The notes beneath the pieces are model-generated. The model ran no database searches, was not told where the DNA came from, and saw nothing but the letters and a program-made list of their open reading frames with translations. The translations under genes were made by a program, and so were the position numbers. From Perognathus longimembris pacificus (Eukaryota > Chordata > Mammalia > Rodentia > Heteromyidae), in assembly GCF_023159225.1 (NCBI RefSeq), contig NC_063168.1, positions 49,741,776-49,805,775 on the forward strand: DNA of 64,000 nucleotides. The letters are read 5' to 3'. Below, piece by piece: positions 10,462-23,400 of this stretch (within the stretch, counting starts at the first letter, position 1; every line of letters begins with the position of its first letter).

Positions 10462-13400
10462 CTATAAAATAAATCAGACAGGAAAATTAGACATCCTGAA
10501 CACACCTGAGGACAGCAATGACTAGGTATGGGAGGGAACTTTGCTTATGAAACAGGCATTTCTGAATCAAACCATCAAGCCAGTAAATTGTAATGTTAAC
10601 AATTTTTTATATAAAAGGAGAAATAAAACAATTGGCCATTTGTACTTTCACATTTCATATTAAAAAAAACAAGAGCCTGCCTCTCCTAGAGGTCAGGTAG
10701 TAGCACATTTGGCAGCTACTCCTGAAATAGTTACGGGATAATTTACTAGGCTGGCAGGATTATAGGTAAATTTTAAAGTGGAATTATTTTATTTTATTTT
10801 TTTTGGCCAGTCCTGGGCCTTGGACTCAGGGCCTGAGCACTGTCCCTGGCTTCTTCCCGCTCAAGGCTAGCACTCTGCCACTTGAGCCACAGCGCCGCTT
10901 CTGGCCGTTTTCTGTATATGTGGTGCTGGGGAATCGAACCCAGGGCCTCGTGTATCCGAGGCAGGCACTCTTGCCACTAGGCTATATCCCCAGCCCAAAA
11001 GTGGAATTATTTTAAAGTGCTTAAAAATAATAGCACTTGACCATAAACAAAGAGTAAAACATCACCGGTCACCAATTTTACAGCTATCTTGTCCTTCAGC
11101 CTTTATAAGGAGGGGAAGGAAACAGAATGTGCCTGGATTCTTCTCTGTACATGTTAGTATTAGTGTCAAGAATTATTTAACCCTACAAATACTTTTTTGC
11201 CAGCAACACAAAATAATCCCCAAAGAGAAGGTCCTCTGACACTGGTTTCTATGAGCGGTGCTCACCTTGGCTTTGGAGCAGGGGTACTGGAACAGATGGA
11301 CTTTACAAAAGTCATCGGCAACGGCTATCACCTTTCTGTTGTGGGATCGCACCAATGCATTGATGTCTGTCCCATCAGACCCTTCTGGCCAGACACCTAG
11401 GAAACATACAGGTGTAGAGAAATTAGCCTAAATGTAATTATGATATGGCGTATGGAATGCCTAAACAGCCTCAAGATGGGAAACTTAAGCCAACAGTATT
11501 CAGGAGTAACCAGCAGGGGGTGCTAACAAACTGGTTTTAAATGCTTGAGTCACCTCAACAAGCTTTTCTTTTTCAAAGTCCAGGTTAAAGAAACAGCAAA
11601 ACACATGCCTGGACCCTTAGTACAAGCAGAGCCATAACACTAAGTCTTCAAAGTGAATTCTAAGTTCCTTTATCAGGCAGACATTCTTTTTTGTCTAGCA
11701 TACTATCCCAGACTTTTCCCGAAACATTTATATCCAACAGAAAGATATATCTAATATAATTATTGTGAGGCATTTTAAGAACTATGATTAGGCTCAACAT
11801 AAATGAACACATTATGGCTAGATTATAACTATGGAACAGAAGCTAAGTGCCAGTGACTCATGGCTGTAAAGCTACTTAGCAGGCTAAGATTGAGAATTAA
11901 ACTTTTAAACAGCAGACAGGAAAGTCCATGAGTTTCTTATTCTCAATTAACCAGCAAAAAGGCAGAAGTGGAGTATGGCTCAAAAGGTAGAGCACCAGCC
12001 TTGTGCGAAAGAAAAGCTCAGGGAGAGAGCCCAGGCCAAAATAAAACAAAATGGAATATTTGAGGGTTAAGTTGTTGGCTTCTTATATTGAATACCACAC
12101 CACTTCAAAGAGTGATTTGTGTAAATTTGGCAAAAATAAGTCAAAACACTTTTTTTTTTTTTTTTTTTTTTGCCAGTCCTGGGCCTTGGACTCAGGGCCT
12201 GAGCACTGAGCACTGTCCCTGGCTTCCTTTTTGCTCAAGGCTAGCACTCTACCACTTGAGCCACAGTGCCACTTCTGGCCCTTTTCTATATATGTGGTGC
12301 TGGGGAATTGAACCCAGGGCTTCATGTATATGAGGCAAGCACTCTTGCCTCTAGGCCATATTCCCAGCCCCTTGAAACACCTCTTGATGGATTTCTTAAT
12401 AAGTAGATAAATACTGTCTCTTCAAAATCACTAAGAAGCTGTAGGACAATAGTCTGAGGCCATGACCTGGCAAAAACACAAGACCTTAGGGGTTGGATAT
12501 GGGTCAAATAGGTCTTGCCTAGCAAGCACCCTCAACTCAAAACCCAGTACTAGAAAAAACCCCAAAACCCAAAAACCCTCAAAACAAAACATCCCAGGAA
12601 AGTTACTAGTTACTACTTGAATATTAACTGGAATAATAAATGGTTTATGGACTATTTACCATTTCTTATTAGAGGCTTCCTCATCCTGATAGCACCTGTG
12701 TTTAAAATCATAATGTGATGAGGTAGAGAAGAGCCAGTTTCAGCCAGTAGAGATGTGGAGTATTTTGGGTATTGATAACAACACCCATATCCAGCATTTT
12801 AGTTACTGGGTATAGCAAGGCTTTCTTGTTTGAACTTCTTTTTCTTCCTCCGAGGCAAGCCTCGTGGTGCAGCTGCGGTGGCCTCCGGTGCCTATGGATG
12901 CTTCTGCCTCCCCAGCGCTGGGGCCCACTGGCCCCACCACTCTGGCTCTGGCTCCACTGGCCCGGCCACTTCCTGAAGCCTCTCAGAAAGGTATTTCAGG
13001 TTGAGGAATGGCTTAAGGAAACTGTCACAGAGGACAGGTAATGTCCAAAACACCAGATTAGGAATAATCTCCAAATTTTATGTTTAAGTAATGTCTACTA
13101 AAAATCCTTTTACAGGGCTGGGGATATAGCCTAGTGGCAAGAGTGCCTGCCTCGGATACACGAGGCCCTAGGTTCGATTCCCCAGCACCACATATACAGA
13201 AAACGGCCAGAAGCGGCGCTGTGGCTCAAGTGGCAGAGTGCTAGCCTTGAGCGGGAAGAAGCCAGGGACAGTGCTCAGGCCCTGAGTCCAAGGCCCAGGA
13301 CTGGCCAAAAAAAAAAAAAAAAAAAAATCCTTTTACAGCATAGCATGGTGATATACACCTGCCACTAGAGCACTTCGGAGGCTGAGACAGGAGGCCAACC

Positions 13401-16400
13401 CGAGTGAAGACCTTGTCTTAAGAATGCCTTTGCTTGGAAAAAAAAAAAAAGAATGCCTTTGTATTTTGACATGCAATATTGGGTAATGAACATCCACATG
13501 CAGGGACATGAAGACACTGGAGATAGGTCTCATACACTGCTGGTGTGTGCAAATGGCTTGTCATTCTGGAAAATAGTCTGCCAGTTCATCAAAAGGTAAA
13601 ACATGCAGTTACCCTTTGACTTAGCAATTCTCCTTGGTATATACTCTAAAGAAATGGAACCATGTCCTTAAAAAAAACAACAACAACAATGGTACATCAT
13701 TGTTCATAGCAGCATTATTTGTATTAGCTAAGATAATACCATTTGGCCATTAAACTACTCGATGCAAGTTACAACATGGATGGCTAAATGCTAAATGAAA
13801 GCAACCAGTCTTAATGGATCATATATTGTACGCTACTACTTATGCTATTCAGAACAGGAAAACTGACAGAGAAAGATTAGTGGCTGCTAGGGTGGAGTGG
13901 GCGGAGGGAGAGATGAGAAGTGACTGCCATGGGCATCGGGTTTCTTTGGGGAGTGATGTAAAGTCTTTAGCAGTTTAACAGAACTCTTTCCCTCCTTCAC
14001 TTTCTCTACTGCTAGGATTGATATGCATCACCTAAGCCAGGCTTTCAATTTTCAGTTCCAAGGAAAAAAAAAACAGGAAGGCATTCTGCATTGCTATGTT
14101 AAGAGTCCCTTCCTTCTAATTGTCTTTCATATTTATTGAGGGCCAAAGACACAAAGTTCTGCAGATAAGAAAATCCTGTATTGCTAATCTGACAGTAACT
14201 AATACTACTAAAGAATGGGCATAAAGCTGGGTGTCATGGCGTGGACACTTGTCATCCTAGCTTTGTGCAAAGTGTAAATGGGGGCATCTTGGTCAATTGA
14301 GCAAAAAATGAGACTCTATCTCAAAAATAACCAGAGCAGAAAGAGCTGAGGGTTTGGATCAACTGGTAGAGCACTTGCCCTGAAAGCACAAAGCCTTGAG
14401 TTCAAACTCTTTCTCATCAAGAAGAGTGCACAAAGATTATTTTTCATTTGTAAGTTTACACCAATAAACACAATCTATACAAAAACTTCAGAAACCACCT
14501 TTTTACACTGGGTGTCACATTCTTACCAAAGACTTGAAAGCCTAGCACACAGGTGTATGTTGTCCAATCAATGTCCTTACATTCCGATCGATTCCTGATT
14601 AGTTTGCAGCCATCTTGAATGTTCCCTTGAAATTTAGAAACAGGAGGTATAATCACAGTGCTTGTGTACAAATGTATTTGAAAGTGCATCTCGATTCAAA
14701 CTAGCCACGTTTACTTGTATTTATAATCCATACACTGAAAAACATTAAGACACATTTAAAAAGGAAAAGAAAATGTTTACCTTAATAGGATTTTATAAAA
14801 CTATAAACTGTTTTCTGTGGAAGTTTTTTCCCTTTCTAAAAAGTGTATCTGCTCATCCACAACACTCTTCCCTGCCTCCAGGAAAAGTTGCTAAATGAAA
14901 GCCCGTCCAGAGTGACATTCATCTCACTGAGTGATTTCTTATTACTGTATGTGCCTTCAGTTCTATGCCATTAAATTAATTCATTACTGTATTAGAGAAG
15001 TGAAGCACATGTGAGACACTCATTACTTAGCTCAGAGTAATATGTACTTTGTCAAGCTAGAGGCCAGCATGCATTCTCAGCACAATTCAAATTCCATATA
15101 GTCTGTGCATTAGCCCTGAGAGACACATCTGGGCCCCCATATAATTATTCATACTTACAGTACAAAATCTCATAGTCTCCAGAGTTAGACATTATATGCT
15201 TGTTGTCTGGGGACCAGTCAAGGTGTGTAATGTAGCTGGAATGTCCCTAGGAGGAAACATAGCATTTCTCAATTTAAGAACAGGGAACAGTATTATAGCC
15301 TATAAAACCAAACAGGTCTACAGCAGGCCCTCAGTTCCCTTTCACTGTCTTGCTAGAAGCCAACATTGCAGGTGTGTGAAGAGGCAGTGCTACACTGAGT
15401 TTGGCAGGACTGGCAATTCCAGGGGTGGCACCGCTGTAGAATACCTAGAACCTGAGGGAATCCTGCAGGCTTCTAGGCCTAGATACAAAAACAAGCACCT
15501 ACCACCTGTGAGAGAATTCCCAGGCAAACAGTCCTTAATGTGTCTTAGTGCAACAGATCTCATTCTCTAGGCAACTTCATGCCACTGGTGTCTTATTTAT
15601 TAGAGTGACTATTTTGGAGAATGAAATACTGGTTACTCAAGTTGCACATGCACAGCTTGGTAAAAACAACCTTAAACTTTACCCCATGGCCCCATGGTTG
15701 GGAGCAAAATCTGATACTCTTCTTGAAAAGAGATACAAAGACATTCTAAGCTGCACTTTCATGATTGTCATTGTGGCCAAATGCTGTAATCACAAAAACA
15801 ATCACAAGTTAAGTAGCCAACGATAACTAATTAAAACCCCAGAAATATTTTAAGTTAAAAATTTTCAAATCTATTTGAGGTAATCCTCTTAAATATCAGT
15901 GGCTTACAGCTAATTTTAAATTACCCAGAGAGTTAAAAAGCAAAAAATACCCAGGCCTGCATTTAGTGATTCTTTTTCCTGACAGACATCTAGGTGTTCT
16001 CTCACTATCCACAGCTGAGCCACCCTGTAGAACTTCCAGCAATGAGGAAACCTGTTCTGAATCTGTGGTGCATGAGCATCTGTTGTCTCTAATTATGTGA
16101 CATGTGGCCAGTGTTCTCAGGAAGCTGTACTGCATTTAATGTCATGAACATTCTGTTCATAACATTTTTGTGGCCAGTCACTGCTGTGCAGGAATATGCA
16201 GACAGAGAGCAGTCAATTCTTTTTTCTACAAATCTGAAATATCTTTTGTTATTTAATAAAGTTTACAAAGACAAAGGTCTTTTTCTGGGCTGTGCCGTTG
16301 CTTCCAGCTATCTGCCCATTCCCAATCTAATGTAGTATGTCCACTTCATATGGGCTTCAGAACTTCACTGACCTCATAAATACCATGGTAAACATTTACA

Positions 16401-19400
16401 ACTACACTAAATTTAGAAAACTGTTGAGAGATCTCCTTAGTGTTTCATTTAGACACGTGTCACATTTCTTTTATTTCACTTCTCAGTTTATGTCTTTCAC
16501 CAATGTTTCATGTGGCTTGCTGTGCTTTTGAGGCTGGATTTAAAGTCCCTACAGTTTTTATTGTTACTGTGAATGAAATTTCACTCTTGACAGCTTAAAA
16601 ATATTTTTGCTTGAGGAAGATGGATCTCAACCTATTGATTAGAATGAGACTGGCAGTTTCTAATATACCTCATCACCTTTAGTTGGCTGTCCAGTTACAA
16701 TGCTGTGTTTCCCAACCACCTGTGAGGTTCCAGAAAATACTTCACTTAGTGGAAGAAGTGACTTTTATTTCTTGTTCTTATTTTCTGCTTGAAACTGTGA
16801 TGAGATGGCTAGAGATGTGGCAGCATTTTTTTGGGCGGGGAGGGGGGGAAGGGCTGGCTATGGGGCTTGAATTCAGGGCCTATCCCTGAGCCCTTTTGCC
16901 TATGGCTAGCACTCTACCGCTTTGAGCCACAGCACCACTTCTGGTTTTTTGGTGGTTAATTGGAGATAAGACTCTCATAGGCTTGCTTGCTTGGGCTGGT
17001 TTTGAACTGTGATTTTCAGATTTCAGCCTCCTGAGTAGCTAGGATTACAGGCATGAGCCACCGTGTCTGGCTGATGTGGCAATATTTTTGTTTTGTTTTT
17101 TTGCCAGTCCTGGGGCTTGAACTCAGGGCCTGAGCACTGTCCCTGGCTTCTTTTTGCTCAAGGCTAGCACTCCACCACTTGAGCCACAGTGCCACTTCTG
17201 GCCCTTTTCTATATATGTGATGCTGGGGAATTGAACTCAGGGCTTCATGAGTACGAGGCGAGCACTTTACCACTAGGCCAATTCCCAGCAATATTTTATG
17301 ATACTAGCATATTAAGATGAAGAAGAAAAGGGGCTGGGAATGTGGCTTACTGGTAGAGTGCTCAGGTCCTGAGTGGCAAAAAGAAAAGAAAAAAGGAAAA
17401 GAGTCTAAATCTTCAAAAAATATTTGTTGTTGTTAGTCCTGTGGCTTAAACCCAGGGCCTGGGTGCTGTCCCTGAGCTTTTTCTTTCAAGTACCACTTTG
17501 AGCTACAGGGTCATTTCTGGTTTGCTGGTGGTTAAAGGGGTCTCAGTTTCCTGCCCAGGCTGGCTTTGAACTGGGATCCTCAGATCTCAGCTTCTTGGAG
17601 TAGCTAGAATTATAAGCATGAACCACTGGTACCAAGCTAACTTAAAAAAAAAAAATCTTTTTCTAGGACTTATCCCCATGTTCGAGGCATAAATGGTAGG
17701 TAAGTGTTCCACCAATGAGCTACATTCCCAGACCCTAAAAACCTCTTTTAAATGAGGCCACGTCTTATCCTAAATTTAAGTCACTAGGATACTGTATATA
17801 ATTCTTGTTACACTAATATTGGACTCTACTAAAATCTGGTATTAGTTTAATGGTTTACATTCTTGGAGATTTCTAGGTACAGAATTACTGTCTTTATTCT
17901 TTATCTTTCTAATTACCACTACCCCCTGCCAAAAATCTTACTTTTACACACATTTCCTACCTATTTTCTAATAGTGCTTTTTAGTGTATCGCTAAAACTT
18001 CACATACTTTATCTCCTGTACTGAGATATTTTGGGATTGTTAAAAAAGTACATGAAAATGAGTCAAACATAAAAACCATTTTAGCAGCCAGGTACAGATT
18101 AAAACAACTTTAATCTCACTGAAAACAGAATAGAAACTAAGTCAATCAGGATAATCTTTAATTTTAACATAAAAGTAACTCAGAGAAGTTAATTAGCAGA
18201 CAAGAGATTACAAGCAGTAGTAACAGAAGACTGTAAGACCAGCTGGTGGAAGTAGATAGCAAAGAGAAGTGACAGTTGGAAGTAAACCATCAAACAGAAG
18301 ATAATTAGAAAAGCTGGGTAGACAGGCCTTTCATTATAGCCTCCAATAGCACTATAAACTCTAACAGTTTCTCAGGGTATCTCAAACATAATGCTTTCAA
18401 ACACTCATTAAAGATAAAAAGCTGTGTAATTAGAGTAGTAGGACAAGTTTTATGCAATTGATCAACTTTCCATTTCCCAAGATTTCCAAGGTCATTCTAA
18501 TGATCAATGTCACACAATGCCCTGTTTCTTCTCTGGATCAGTTGTAGTATAATAGTACAATACTGTAATATTGAAAAATCTTAGGGTCACCATACAGTGC
18601 CAAGTGTGCTCTACTAAGAGGAAGAAAAACTATGCCCAGGTCTGACATCTGGCCTTGTGACAAGAAGTGACCAATGCTAGATCACTATTTTTCTTTGAAA
18701 CTCCGTTTGTTTGTTTTTGCCAGTCCTAGGGCTTAAACTCAGGGCCTGAGCACTGTCCCTGGCTAGCACTCTACCACTTGAGCCACAGCGCCACTTCTGG
18801 CTTATTTCTATATATGTGGTGCTGAGGAATCGAACCCAGGGCTTCATGTATGCAAGGCAAGCACTCTACCACTAGGCCATATTCCCAGCGTCTGAAACTC
18901 AGTTTCTTCATCTGTAAAATGCTACTAACTATAAAAGTAGGATCCCAAAGGATTAAATCACATTTGATATATAGGATCTTCCCTTGTGTGTCTGCTGTAA
19001 CATTGCAGTTGAAAATAAACATTTGGAGCTGGACAGGGTAATTTTAGCCATCCAAAAAATTTTTACAGTTGAATATTTAACTTGATTTTACTACAGTAAG
19101 TAATACTATCTAGTCCACATCATAAATATTAAGGTAATAATAAATAGGTTAAAAGGTGGACTTAATAATATTAATAACCAGCGAGTCATAATTGTTCTCA
19201 AGACAAAAAAATTGTGGAAGATCTCCAGCTCTCAGGTTGTTTTGTTAGGTAAGGTTAAATATGCCATTGGAAGCCTAGGTACAAAACATACCAAAGAAAC
19301 AAATCTCTCCTTCAAAGAGTAAATGGCTTGCCTGGTCTTTGTTTACACAAATTGAACATTACTAATGTAAACATTAAAAATTTAAATGTGAAAGATGCCC

Positions 19401-20447
19401 AAATCTAAAACTTTGTGAGTAACCACATGATGCCACAAGTAGAAATTCCCAGACTTAACCTTGTGATAAGTGGGTCAAAATGCAGGTGCATAAAAATATT
19501 GCATGAAATTACCTCCAGGCTATATATAAGCTATGCAGGAAACACATGAATTTTATGTTCTGACTCAAATCTCATCCTTATAACACATCTAATTATGAAT
19601 ATGCAAATATTCACAAATCCAAAAGACTGAAATTTGAAACATGTCTGGTCTCAATTACTGTGGATATGGATATTTAATCTATCCCTAGTAAGCAAAATAA
19701 ACTTCAGTATGAGTCTGAAGTTTATTTTGCTTACTATAAGATGTATATGTTTCTTTTTTTTTATAGTAGCAATAGTTTCTTTTTTATTTTTTTGCCAGTC
19801 CTGGGGCTTGGACTCAGGGCCTGAGCACTGTCCCTGGCTTCTTTTTTCGCTCAAGGCTAGCATTCTGCCACTTGAGCTACAGCGCCACTTCTGGCCATTT
19901 TCTGTATATGTGGTGCTGGGGAATTGAACCCAGGGCTTCATGTATACAAGGCAAGCACTCTTGCCACTAGGCCATATCCCCAGTCCCTCTTTTTTAATAT
20001 ACTTTAGGAAACAATATACAAAGCTGGCTTCCCCACCATTTCCAGATAACAGCAGGAAGCTCCAATTCCACAAATTTAGCGTTTTGTGATGGCTAGAACA
20101 ACAGTCAGCACCAGACTTGAACAGTTAGCTACAACACAACATTCTTCAAAATGAAATGTCATAAGAGCAAGACAGGTATACTGGGGCTTAAATGACAACC
20201 ACTTGGGAAATGACTTAATCATTCTTGTTGAATTTCACATTTCATTAAACATCTTATACACAATTTCCTGTTAAAATGCTTTAAACAAAACCTTCCTTAA
20301 AGAATTATTCCAATGAATTATAAATATTCAACAAGAACAGTTCAGAAAAGATCCCCAGGTAGTTCAAATTCTAATGTGCACTGACCGAAGGAAAAGAAAA
20401 ATAACAATTGTTTGTTTGTTAAGATGTATATGTTTCTGAGAACTAAT

Positions 20448-20482
<35 letters not shown>

Positions 20483-23400
20483 TATCTGCCTATCTGTGTC
20501 AGCACATGCTGGTAGTGGGACTTGAGCAAGGCCTTAAACTCATGATCCTCTTTGTGAATCTTGAGTGCTGGATTACACCACCATATCCAGCTAAGATGAC
20601 ATTTTTAGAGGCAGAATGATAAGGGATATTGGAAGGGTGTCAAGGATGGGCAGAGATAAACAACAGTGAGATTATAAGTCAGAGGCCTTTTATTTCCCAC
20701 TCCCTGTTTTTGTTTTGTTTTGTTTTTTAATATAGTGATCCAGACGCACTGTACTCACAAATGGACATGCTGCATTGTAACTCCTTTTATACAATTACTT
20801 AAAGATAATAAAAATATAATCTGCAAAGTGAAAAACCACCTTAAGGGCTGGGAATATGGCCTAGTGGTAAAGTGCTTGCCTCGTATACCTCAAACCCTGG
20901 GTTCCATTCCTCAGCACCACATATATATATATAAAAAAAAGCCGGAAGTGGTGCTGTGGCTCAAGAGGTACAGTATTAGCCTTGAGCAAAAAAGAAGCCA
21001 GGGATAGTGCTCAGGCCCTGAGTCCACACCCCAGGACTGGCAACAAAAACAAAAAACCACCTTAAGAAATATCATAAAACTAGTCAAATATCAAGCTCTC
21101 ATCAAAAGGAGCTATTATTTCCAGAGCACACTGGGAACTATAATGTTTTGAAGTCAGGCAGTCTGTTTTCAAAGATAAAGATTAAAGTTTAGCATAGCTT
21201 AACACTTCAAAACAACAGCTATAAACAATTCACTCTTTAGCAGAAGTAAAATCTACCACTTTACAAATTATTTTGCTTCACTACTTACAGTGCACTTTCC
21301 ATATCTGCTATATTTTCTTCCATTTTCAGAAACCACATAGAGGTAAATAAAGTTGTCATGAGATCCTACAGCCAGAAAGGTACCATCTAGAATGAAACAG
21401 GAGAAAGTGTTCACTATAGGGAAGAAGTCTAGAGATTTACTGTTACTTTAGTAGACTTATGTGATATTTTGCAAATGTTCCAAATTTAACTGTTGGTAAT
21501 TTAACTGTTATTTGGCATTTTACAAATGAATACAATATCACTCAGGATACCTGAAAATCAAACAGTGATGTAGCCCTACAGAGAAGCCTTCCTTGGAGAT
21601 GCTCACTGACCACCGACGCTCTCTTCACCTAGTTAGCTAAAAGCTGGTCTTAGACGGTTACTCACCTCAGCAAGCTGGATGCATAGCTGCTTAGTTCACT
21701 GAGCACACACGATCCCAGTTACAGTGTAGGTTCTTTTGGGAAGAGTCTAGGTTATTATCTTTTGCAGTTTCTGCCACTGAACCTACCACAGCGCTAGTAA
21801 GCAGGTAAAAAATGGCCAAGAAAATCCCTTGACCTTCAGATTTTAATTGCTACTTTACCATTATAAAACAGATTACGGAAAAAAAAACAATAACATTGCT
21901 GATTCCGGATGACTAGGTTTACAGCTTGGAGCACTTTCTTTGTTCAATTGAGAGAATAGTATTTTGTGCTTCTACTGAAACAACCAGGAAGCAATTAAAA
22001 AAAAAAAAGATCCTTTTGGTCTTAAGCCAATAACCATAAAATGTATTTTCAAGGCTGGAGATGAAGTTCAATGGTACAGCACTTGCCTAGCATGTGCAAG
22101 ACCCTGGATTCAATCCCCAGTACCATAAAAACAAGACAATGCTTGGCACCAGTGGCTCAGACTTGAAAGTCCTAACTACTTAGGAGGCTGAGACATGGAA
22201 AATGGAGCCAGGCCAGGCAGAAAAGTTAGTTGGAGATTACACCTCTGATCAACCAGCAAAATCCTGGGCTGGAGGTATGGCTCACGTGGCAGAATACCAG
22301 TTGTTAGTGAGCAAGCTGAGTACTAAGTAAAGCCCTGGGTTTAGGCCCCAATATAAGTAAAAACAAGACAAAACTTCTTCAATGTAAGAAAACAGCAGAC
22401 TAACTCTACAGAAGAATGGTATAAATAAAAACCACATTAGTAACAGGAACAAGTATTTGAGATATTATTACAGACACAACACTATGAACAATGGATAAGG
22501 TCAAAGGTAAATGAAGCTACTTTAATGAAAAAAAAAAAGCAATTCTTATAAATGTACTGGTATTTTACCTAATTAACAAATCAATGTGACTAAAAACAAT
22601 GTAACAGGAGCCAAAGGACTGAAAGGGTGTAAAATACTCATATATTTTTAAGTATGATTATTTTTCTCCTACCTCCCCACTCTGCTGGCTACACTAGGGC
22701 TTGAACTCTGGGCTGGAGGTATATTTGCTAGAACAAGCGTTTTACCACTTGACATATGCCTCTAGCCCTTTTCTGCTTTAGCTATGTTTCCGACAGGTCT
22801 TGTGCTTTTTGCTAGGGCTGGCCATGGGACTGCAATCCTACTCTTTTATGCTTCCTGCATAATTGAAATGATAAGCATGTACCACCACAACGGGCTTGTT
22901 TGTTTATATGGAAGTCTCACTAATTTTTTGCCCAGAATAGTTTCAAACTATGATCCTCCCAATTCTGCCCTCCTACCTGGGATTACAGGTTTGCTTAAAC
23001 GGTCTGGCTCTCTCATTTTTATGGTGTAAGAGATTGGACCCAGGGCCTTGGGTACAGTAGGCAAGCGCTCTACCATTGAGATGCATACATCCCCACTCCT
23101 CATACAAGCTCTCTCTTTTTGGTGGTACCACAGTTTGAACTTGAGGCCTCATTCTTGCTAAACAAGTACTCCATCGTGGAGCCATACATCTAGCCCTTTT
23201 TTGGGCTGGTTGTATTTGAGAAAGGTCTCATTTCTTGTGCCTGGACTAGAATCTACCCACTTCAGACTTCCTGTTATAGCTGGGATGACAAATGAAAAGC
23301 AGCATGACCAGCTAGCTATTGGTTAAGAAAGGTCTTAAGAACTGTACTGTCCCAGTTGGTCTAGAACTACCATCTTCCCAAGGACCTATGATACAGGCAT

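Noticed and set aside
13116..13190. tRNA-like sequence with good A and B boxes
   Set aside because: It is the ID-like head of a SINE with a Geo half, poly(A) and target duplication; the same applies to all other tRNA-like hits in the window.
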